A stretch of 5,227 bases of DNA, from assembly GCA_003136615.1 (NCBI GenBank), contig PLFA01000092.1, forward strand, positions 1 to 5,227, in the 5' to 3' direction. This DNA is from Caulobacteraceae bacterium. GTDB taxonomy: Bacteria; Pseudomonadota; Alphaproteobacteria; Caulobacterales; Caulobacteraceae. Positions 1-4,367 of this stretch are shown one piece after another (within the stretch, counting starts at the first letter, position 1; every line of letters starts with the position of its first letter). Under the pieces are notes generated by a model. It saw only the letters and a program-made list of their open reading frames with translations. It was not told the origin of the DNA and ran no database searches. The position numbers were made by a program, and so were the translations under genes.

Positions 1-246
1 GAGCAGGAAAAGGCCCAGCAGCAGGGCCAGGATCGCCGAGGCGAGGCTCCAGCCGAGGTGGACGTGATGTCGCCCGGCGATGGCGCTGATCAGGCCGATG
101 ACGCCGGCCGCGGTCAGGATTATCCCCAAGGTCAGGGTCAGGGCCACGCCCGCGAACAAGGGCATGATCAGCGCGGCGATACCCAGGACGATCAGCAGGA
201 CCGCCTCGATGCGCAACCAGGGTGATTTGGTGGGGGGGAGGCCCAT
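1..246 (-). CDS. HdeD/DUF308-family membrane protein, N-terminal part (cut by left window edge)
   Basis: I translated the reverse strand from the ATG at 246 down to base 1; this gives 82 codons without a stop. The protein starts MGLPPTKSPWLRIEAVLL. After a short polar head come three hydrophobic stretches, at about residues 13-32, 34-57 and 67-82. They are joined by tight turns and a polar loop (AGRHHVHLGW) around residues 57-66. This pattern of short paired helices with small residues matches the HdeD/DUF308 family, small inner-membrane proteins of roughly 180-200 residues with six helices. About half is therefore visible. E. coli HdeD is linked to acid resistance; whether that role applies here is unknown. 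An in-frame TAA at 253-255 fixes the start after that point. AAGGAG (rc of 259-264) lies 12 bases upstream of the ATG, a rather long spacing. The gene is divergent from the hydrolase. Family assignment is fairly sure, function is not. Confidence 0.8.
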   Translation of the reverse strand, partial: MGLPPTKSPWLRIEAVLLIVLGIAALIMPLFAGVALTLTLGIILTAAGVIGLISAIAGRHHVHLGWSLASAILALLLGLFLL

Positions 247-263
247 GATGTCTTAAATCTCCT

Positions 264-301
264 TGAACCCAGCCATAACGGCGCAGCTTCGATTGGGTTC
301 A
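264..301. repeat. 8-bp inverted repeat in the divergent gap before the HdeD-like gene
   Basis: TGAACCCA at 264-271 and TGGGTTCA at 294-301 are perfect reverse complements separated by 22 bases. The left arm abuts the Shine-Dalgarno sequence of the HdeD-like gene (rc of 259-264). It could be an operator half-site pair or a stem that affects access to that ribosome site. An 8-bp match with this spacing is expected by chance a few times per 5 kb, so the support is its position only. The rest of the 160-base gap (247-406) shows no gene and no convincing -35/-10 pair in either direction. Confidence 0.3.
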
Positions 302-394
302 GTTGATCCGTGCGACGCGTGGCGCCCAGGACACTTCCGCACCGCCGGACGGCCTCCTAAATCGGAGAAGCCGCTGCAATACAGCGCCGCCAAG

Positions 395-403
395 AAGGGG
401 AGG
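395..403 (+). promoter_or_regulatory. Ribosome binding site that decides the hydrolase start
   Basis: The purine run AAGGGGAGG ends three bases before the ATG at 407; its AAGGGG part has a six-base spacing. The frame stays open upstream to a TTG at 263. That longer version would add 48 residues of low-complexity, Arg/Pro-rich sequence with no resemblance to a hydrolase N-terminus, so the ATG at 407 is preferred. Confidence 0.65.
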
Positions 404-406
404 CTC

Positions 407-1261
407 ATGTCCGTCCTGTCCGTAGCTCCCGCGCCGCGCGGTCGCTTGGTGGAGATCGCGGACGGCCGGCGCCTGCATGTGCGCTTCGCCGGGCCCCTGG
501 GCGCTACGCCCCTTGTGGTGCTGGAGGCTGGCGCCTTTGGCTTTTCCGCCGATTGGGAGACGGTTCAGGCGGGGCTCGCCGTGGCGGGCTTGCGGTCCAT
601 GGCCTATGACCGCGGGGGCCTCGGCTTTTCCGACCCGGCGCCCCCGCCCCGGGACGCCGCCGCGATCGCCGCCGATCTTGAGCACTTGTTAAGAGTATTG
701 GGGGAGAATGGCCCCTTCATCTATTGTGGGCATTCCATGGCCGGGCTGCATGCGCCGCTCTTCGCGTCGCGCCATGCCGGTCGTATGTTGGGGTTCGTTC
801 TGGTCGACGCCTCGCGGCCCGAGGCGACCCAGTCACCCAGTCTCGCTCGCGCGGTTGGAGCCTTCGCTCTGCTTTGTCGGGCGGCGGCGACCGGGGCATG
901 GCTCGGACTCCTGCGCCCCTTGGCCGTTCTGGGCCTTGGCAACGCTATCGGCGTGGAGGGCCCCGCGGATGTTGAAAAGCGCTGGGCCTTTGCCGATGCG
1001 CGGCACAACCATGGCGCCGCCTTGGAGGTAGAAGCCTGGATCCCTTCGGCTCAGCAGGCTCTGGGCGTGGGCGCGTTCGGAGACGATATGCCCGTGATGG
1101 CGATCCTGGCGGGGCGTCAAGGCCCGACATCCCGCATGGGGTTGAAAGACGGCAATGTGATTGAGGTCGAAGGCGCGACCCACGCGTCCTTGCTGGGGCC
1201 GCGTCATGCGGACGTGATCGTGAGCAGCGTGGCGCGGGTGCGCGACGCGGCGCGCGCCTAG
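407..1261 (+). CDS. Alpha/beta hydrolase-fold protein
   Basis: This 284-residue protein begins MSVLSVAPAPRGRLVEIADG. It shows the alpha/beta hydrolase layout in order: a strand and oxyanion loop PLVVLEAGAFG (about 35-45), the conserved YDRGGLGFSDP segment (67-77), the nucleophile elbow GHSMAG with Ser110, strand 6 ending VLVDASRP (131-138), a hydrophobic helical cap region (about 148-182), and a C-terminal ATHASLLGP with His259 as the likely catalytic histidine. Length is normal for the family. The usual acid after strand 7 is not evident (LAGRQGP, 234-240, has no Asp), so Asp134 after strand 6 is the best candidate. There is no signal peptide, so it is probably cytoplasmic. Known relatives are esterases, lipases, epoxide hydrolases and haloperoxidases; the substrate cannot be read from sequence. 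A cluster of AT-rich codons (686-700) stands out. The gene is divergent from the HdeD-like gene and convergent with rpsU, whose stop it overlaps. Confidence 0.88.
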   Translation: MSVLSVAPAPRGRLVEIADGRRLHVRFAGPLGATPLVVLEAGAFGFSADWETVQAGLAVAGLRSMAYDRGGLGFSDPAPPPRDAAAIAADLEHLLRVLGENGPFIYCGHSMAGLHAPLFASRHAGRMLGFVLVDASRPEATQSPSLARAVGAFALLCRAAATGAWLGLLRPLAVLGLGNAIGVEGPADVEKRWAFADARHNHGAALEVEAWIPSAQQALGVGAFGDDMPVMAILAGRQGPTSRMGLKDGNVIEVEGATHASLLGPRHADVIVSSVARVRDAARA

Positions 1262-1272
1262 GTAGCGCCGCG
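1246..1272. terminator. GC-rich stem-loop spanning the two overlapping stop codons; possible bidirectional terminator
   Basis: CGCGGCGC at 1246-1253 and GCGCCGCG at 1265-1272 form a perfect 8-bp inverted repeat, all G/C. The 11-base loop (1254-1264) contains both stops: TAG at 1259-1261 for the hydrolase and TAG on the other strand from 1260-1258 for rpsU. No T-tract follows on either strand, though CCTTCTT (1278-1284) lies a few bases beyond on the plus side. It is therefore not a classic intrinsic terminator. The stem is seen directly; the terminator role is inferred from its place between convergent genes. Confidence 0.4.
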
Positions 1273-1500
1273 AACGACCTTCTTCGGGGCAGCGATGAGC
1301 CCTTCGCGCTGGGCGCGCTTGCGGGCGAGCTTGCGGGCGCGACGCACGGCTTCCGCCTTCTGGCGGGCGCGCTTCTCCGAGGGCTTTTCGTAATGGACGT
1401 GCCGCTTCATTTCGCGGAACGCGCCTTCGCGTTGCATCTTTTTCTTCAGGGCTTTCAGCGCCTGATCGACATTATTGTCGCGAACGAAAATCTGAACCAC
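1258..1500 (-). CDS. rpsU: 30S ribosomal protein S21
   Basis: The 80-residue product starts MVQIFVRDNNVDQALKALKK and continues with the family hallmark KMQREGAFREMKRHVHYEKP (about residues 21-40). A long basic helix follows, rich in RRARKLARKRAQRE. This is ribosomal protein S21, a small-subunit protein at the platform near the 3' end of 16S rRNA that takes part in translation initiation. Length and basic tail are typical of alphaproteobacteria. Translation starts at a GTG (1500-1498) preceded by GGAGG (rc of 1505-1509) four bases upstream; no in-frame ATG would keep the conserved N-terminus. It diverges from COQ9, a conserved neighbourhood. Its TAG overlaps the TAG of the convergent hydrolase by four bases, so there is no room for a separate terminator. 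Confidence 0.97.
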   Translation of the reverse strand: MVQIFVRDNNVDQALKALKKKMQREGAFREMKRHVHYEKPSEKRARQKAEAVRRARKLARKRAQREGLIAAPKKVVRGAT

Positions 1501-1515
1501 TCGTCCTCCAAGACC

Positions 1516-1525
1516 AAGAGCTCTT
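1516..1525. repeat. 10-bp palindrome in the rpsU leader
   Basis: AAGAGCTCTT is a perfect palindrome 15 bases upstream of the rpsU GTG, just before its Shine-Dalgarno sequence in the rpsU direction. The octamer CCAAGAGC overlapping it (1514-1521) recurs in direct orientation at 1579-1586 in the same gap. These could be regulator sites, but no known motif is recognised and chance is possible. Confidence 0.3.
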
Positions 1526-1616
1526 TAGGATAAGCCCCGCGAAAAGGTCACGAAAACCCAATCTCCAGGAGGGCAGGTCCAAGAGCGAGGGGCGCGCATA
1601 GCAGTCGATGAGGCTT

Positions 1617-1645
1617 TTGTCCATCGGGCGGCCTGGGTGTATGAA
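1617..1645 (+). promoter_or_regulatory. Candidate sigma-70-type promoter for COQ9 (predicts leaderless mRNA)
   Basis: TTGTCC (1617-1622; 4 of 6 matches to TTGACA) is followed after exactly 17 bases by TATGAA (1640-1645; 4 of 6 matches to TATAAT). A start site six bases past the -10 element would fall on base 1652, the A of the chosen COQ9 ATG. No Shine-Dalgarno sequence is visible before that ATG, which fits leaderless translation. Hexamers of this quality occur by chance, so the confidence is modest. I found no equally good promoter for rpsU in the opposite direction. Confidence 0.4.
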
Positions 1646-1651
1646 GCCTCC

Positions 1652-2302
1652 ATGACCGAAACAGGTGATTGGGCGAGCCGGACCGAGCAAGCCGTGTTGG
1701 ACGCCGCGCTTCCTCTCATTCCGCGCCTGGGTTGGTCAGGGCGCCTGATGACGGCGGCGGGCGCCAAGGCGGGCCTGGGTCCCGCAGACGTTGAATTGTT
1801 GCTCCCCCACGGTCCGCGCGATCTCGCCGCCCTCTATGCCCAGCGCCTGGATGCGGCGGCGGTCCTGGGGCTATCGGCCACCAACGCCGCGGGTCTCAAG
1901 GTGCGCGAGCGGATCTCCGCCGCTGTCCTCGCCTGGCTGCAGGCCGCCATGGCGCAAGAGGCCGCGACGCGCCGCTGGACGGGCTTTCTGGCCCTCGCGC
2001 CCAATGCGCCCTTGGGTCTGCGCCTGACCTGGGCCAGCGCCGATCGGCTGTGGCGCTGGGCCGGCGATACAGCCACCGATGAGAACCATTACACAAAGCG
2101 TCTCCTGCTGGCGGAGATCCTGGTGACGACCCTGGCCATACGCCTGGCGTCCGGCGCCGCGGCGGCGGAGGCGCATCTGGACGGCCGGATCGCGGGAGTC
2201 ATGACCTTCGAGCGCTGGAAGGCGACTCTGCAGAAGCCCTCCGAACTTGCCGAACGCGCCGCCGGCTTCCTCGGGCGCCTACGTTACGGGCGTGCTGCCT
2301 AA
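1652..2302 (+). CDS. COQ9: COQ9-family protein (ubiquinone biosynthesis accessory protein; rpsU-divergent family)
   Basis: With the ATG at 1652 the protein has 216 residues. It starts MTETGDWASRTEQAVLDAAL, and residues 12-30 (LDAALPLIPRLGWSG) match the family's N-terminal 'aalp.vp..GW' pattern. The most diagnostic segment is GDTATDENHYTKR at 138-150 followed by a helix (LLLAEILVTTLAIRLAS), matching the COQ9 'GDtstD...YTKR' region. The N-terminal part is TetR-like in fold in the family. COQ9 proteins bind lipid and present ubiquinone precursors to the COQ7 hydroxylase at the membrane. TIGRFAM defined the family by its divergence from rpsU, as seen here. A GTG at 1637 would add five residues (MYEAS); I prefer the ATG because the GTG also lacks a ribosome site and lies within the putative promoter. 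The 3' end overlaps the convergent TPR-sulfotransferase gene by 24 bases. Confidence 0.93.
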   Translation: MTETGDWASRTEQAVLDAALPLIPRLGWSGRLMTAAGAKAGLGPADVELLLPHGPRDLAALYAQRLDAAAVLGLSATNAAGLKVRERISAAVLAWLQAAMAQEAATRRWTGFLALAPNAPLGLRLTWASADRLWRWAGDTATDENHYTKRLLLAEILVTTLAIRLASGAAAAEAHLDGRIAGVMTFERWKATLQKPSELAERAAGFLGRLRYGRAA

Positions 2303-4267
2303 AGCTTCGAATAGGGGTCCGAGGTGGGCTTCGCATGGCTTCCAGCGGGCGACGCTGGTGCGGTAGAGCGGCCTGCGTACCTGGTTGACGCTGGCGGTGC
2401 GGACTGGCCGGTGGGTCTGGTGAAACGCGAGGCAGGCCTCGTCCCAGTCCAGGCCGCAAAAGGCGACGAGCCGTCGGGCCTCGCCCTCAAGATCCTCCAC
2501 CACAGCCTCATACTGGACCTCGATGAAGCGATCGGCGGGCAGCAGGGCGCGCCAGTGGGCCATCAGGCCCTCATAGGCGCGATAATAGAGGCCTAGGTCC
2601 CGCAGGTCGTAAGCGAAGGGCTGTCCCTTGGAGAACTTGCGCGTGTAACAGGAGAGGCAAGTGTCGATGGGGTCGCGTCGGCAATGGATGATCCGGGCGT
2701 TTGGCAGGATCAGGCGTATAAGCCCGACCCACCGAAAATTGGACGGCATCTTGTCAGTGACCCGGGCGCCCCTGGGCGCGAGCGCGCCGAGCCCCCGAAC
2801 ATAGGCCGCACCCATGGCCGTGAGATCGTCCGGGGTGAGGTGGGCCAGTCGCTGAGCGCGGGCTTTGGCGGAGATCGCGGGGCCTAGGCGGTCAATAAGG
2901 GTCGACTCCAGGGTTGGGAGTTCGCCGGCGCCATGCACCTTGGGGTGGGAGGCCAGGATCTGTTCGACGAGGGTGGTGCCTGAGCGGGGCATGCCGACGA
3001 TGAAGAGGGGCCGGTCCGATGGATCGCCGGCCTCGGCCGAGCCGGCCAACCGCGCGCCGTCCAGGGCCTTTGCGATCGCGGTGAGCTCACGCACATCGTC
3101 GTCCACGTCATATCGGAGGGCCGCGCGCTTAAGCCGATTTCCCGCGTTCAGATGCGCGAAAGCCCCGTCCGCGTCGCCGATATCCATCAAGGCCTTGCCC
3201 AGCGTAAACGCCAGGTCGAGGCGCGCTTCCTGGTCCGCGCCCCTCGCATCCGCCGAGGCCAAAAGGGCGCTCAAGACGTCGAGTTCGGGATCGCCTGACT
3301 TGAAGGTCTTAAGATCGCCACGCACCGACCAGGCGGCGGCGGAGCCGGGATCGATCTCAAGGGCCCGGTCGATCGCCGCCTTGGCCTCCTCGCCCCGGCC
3401 GGATTCCTGGAGGGATATGGCGCGATTGACCCAGCTGTCCACAGCGTCTGGCTTAAGGTGAACGGCGCGCTCATAGGCGGCCAGCGCCTCAGCGCTCAGC
3501 CCGAGCTCGCGCAAGGCGCCGCCAAGGTGGGCGTGGGCGCTGGCATCCCCCGGCGCCAGGGCGACAGCGCGCCGACTGGCCGCCGCCGCCTCTTCGGGGC
3601 GGCCCAGTTCAAGCCATGTGGCCGCCAGGGCGGTGTGGGCCTCGGCGGCGTTCGGTTCGAGGGCGACCCGCCGCTGGCTGGACTCGAGGGCTTCGGGCGC
3701 TCGGCCCGAGGCCAGGAGGGCGGCGGCGAGGTTGGACCAGGCGTCGGCGTGATCGGGTTTCAGGGCGACCGCGCGGCGGTAGCTTTGGACGGCCTCCTCG
3801 GGCCGGCCGATCCCCTGAAGCGCGACGCCGAGATTATAGTGGGTCTGGGGATTGTCCGGCTCATAGTCCAGGGCCCGCCGATAGGCTTCCAACGCCTCTT
3901 CATGTCGCCCGAGCCCGCGTAGGGTCACCCCGAGATTGACCAGCGCGCCGGGTGAATTCGGCTGGCGGCGGATCGCCTCGCGATAGGCCTCCACCGCCCC
4001 TTCGCTCTGACCCAGTCGGCGCAGCGCATTGCCGAGATTGTAGTGGGCCAGGGCGAAATCCGGCTTAATCGCCACCGCCCGTCGCATCAGGCGCACGCCC
4101 TCTTCCGGGTCGCCCGATTGCGCGCGGACGAGGCCCAAGAGGTGCAGGCTGTCGGGGTGATCCGACGCCAGGGCCAGGACCTGCCTGTAAAGGCGGTCAG
4201 CCTCTTGGAGGTCCCCGGCCTGATGCCGCGCGAAAGCCTGTGCGAAGAGCGCTTCGGCCCGGTTCAT
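2279..4267 (-). CDS. TPR-repeat sulfotransferase
   Basis: This is a 662-residue two-part protein without a signal peptide or membrane segment. Residues 3-308 are nine consecutive TPR units, a protein-binding superhelix. A degenerate linker of further helices follows (about 309-405, including LGKALMDIGDADGAFAHLNAGN). Residues 418-650 are a sulfotransferase domain. RPLFIVGMPRSGTTL (419-433) is the loop binding the 5'-phosphosulfate of PAPS. HCRRDPIDTCLSC (528-540) supplies the Arg531...Ser539 pair, spaced as in the RNPxDxxxS motif that holds the 3'-phosphate. Glu449 in HPKVHGAGE sits where tyrosylprotein sulfotransferases carry their catalytic Glu. The protein should transfer sulfate from PAPS to a hydroxyl; the acceptor, protein or glycan, is unknown. 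The ATG at 4267 has AGGAAGG (rc of 4273-4279) five bases upstream. It converges on COQ9 with a 24-base overlap and diverges from the deaminase gene. TPR-sulfotransferase fusions are common in alphaproteobacteria. Confidence 0.92.
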   Translation of the reverse strand: MNRAEALFAQAFARHQAGDLQEADRLYRQVLALASDHPDSLHLLGLVRAQSGDPEEGVRLMRRAVAIKPDFALAHYNLGNALRRLGQSEGAVEAYREAIRRQPNSPGALVNLGVTLRGLGRHEEALEAYRRALDYEPDNPQTHYNLGVALQGIGRPEEAVQSYRRAVALKPDHADAWSNLAAALLASGRAPEALESSQRRVALEPNAAEAHTALAATWLELGRPEEAAAASRRAVALAPGDASAHAHLGGALRELGLSAEALAAYERAVHLKPDAVDSWVNRAISLQESGRGEEAKAAIDRALEIDPGSAAAWSVRGDLKTFKSGDPELDVLSALLASADARGADQEARLDLAFTLGKALMDIGDADGAFAHLNAGNRLKRAALRYDVDDDVRELTAIAKALDGARLAGSAEAGDPSDRPLFIVGMPRSGTTLVEQILASHPKVHGAGELPTLESTLIDRLGPAISAKARAQRLAHLTPDDLTAMGAAYVRGLGALAPRGARVTDKMPSNFRWVGLIRLILPNARIIHCRRDPIDTCLSCYTRKFSKGQPFAYDLRDLGLYYRAYEGLMAHWRALLPADRFIEVQYEAVVEDLEGEARRLVAFCGLDWDEACLAFHQTHRPVRTASVNQVRRPLYRTSVARWKPCEAHLGPLFEALGSTPVT
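3344..4261 (-). repeat. Nine in-register 102-base TPR-coding units
   Basis: Codons 3-308 of the sulfotransferase gene divide into nine units of exactly 34 codons with no insertion or deletion: residues 3-36, 37-70, 71-104, 105-138, 139-172, 173-206, 207-240, 241-274 and 275-308. Most units end in a Pro followed by Asp, Asn or Gly (KPD, QPN, EPD, EPN, APG, DPG) and carry the small-residue positions of a TPR (for example HYNLGNAL and EEALEAYRRAL). Units 3-5 are the closest to each other; units 1, 2 and 9 are more diverged. Confidence 0.88.
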
Positions 4268-4340
4268 GGGGCCCTTCCTATATGAGCGCCGCCATGACGC
4301 CTACTGGGGCTCAAGTCTTGTCACGGTGGGCGCGCCGCTT

Positions 4341-4367
4341 CACCTTGGCCGGGACATGCCCAAGGTG
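4341..4367 (+). repeat. 8-bp inverted repeat enclosing the deaminase start codon
   Basis: CACCTTGG at 4341-4348 and CCAAGGTG at 4360-4367 are perfect reverse complements, with two possible G-U pairs extending the outer end (4339-4340 with 4368-4369). The 11-base loop (4349-4359) holds the ATG at 4356-4358. In mRNA this would put the start codon in a hairpin loop; in DNA it could be an operator. Either reading is inference. The rest of the 88-base gap (4268-4355) contains only the Shine-Dalgarno sequence of the divergent gene. Confidence 0.4.

Noticed and set aside
263..406. N-terminal extension of the hydrolase from a TTG at 263
   Set aside because: It adds 48 residues without family similarity, while the ATG at 407 has a strong purine-rich ribosome site.
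299..685. Open frame of 128 codons on the minus strand
   Set aside because: Overlaps the well-supported hydrolase in antisense, has no recognisable domain, and spans the divergent promoter gap.
1637..1651. GTG start for COQ9
   Set aside because: It adds only five residues, has no ribosome site and overlaps the candidate promoter spacer; kept only as an alternative.
2865..3461. Open frame of 198 codons on the plus strand
   Set aside because: Antisense to the sulfotransferase and TPR coding region; composition is Arg/Ser-rich without motifs.
3458..3922. Open frame of 154 codons on the plus strand
   Set aside because: Antisense to the TPR units; its Gly-rich pattern is the mirror of the repeat.
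4318..4323. TTGTCA as a -35 element for the deaminase gene
   Set aside because: No acceptable -10 sequence lies 16-18 bases downstream.
4329..4336. GGCGCGCC palindrome
   Set aside because: Short GC palindromes are expected in DNA of this composition; no flanking symmetry supports an operator or terminator.
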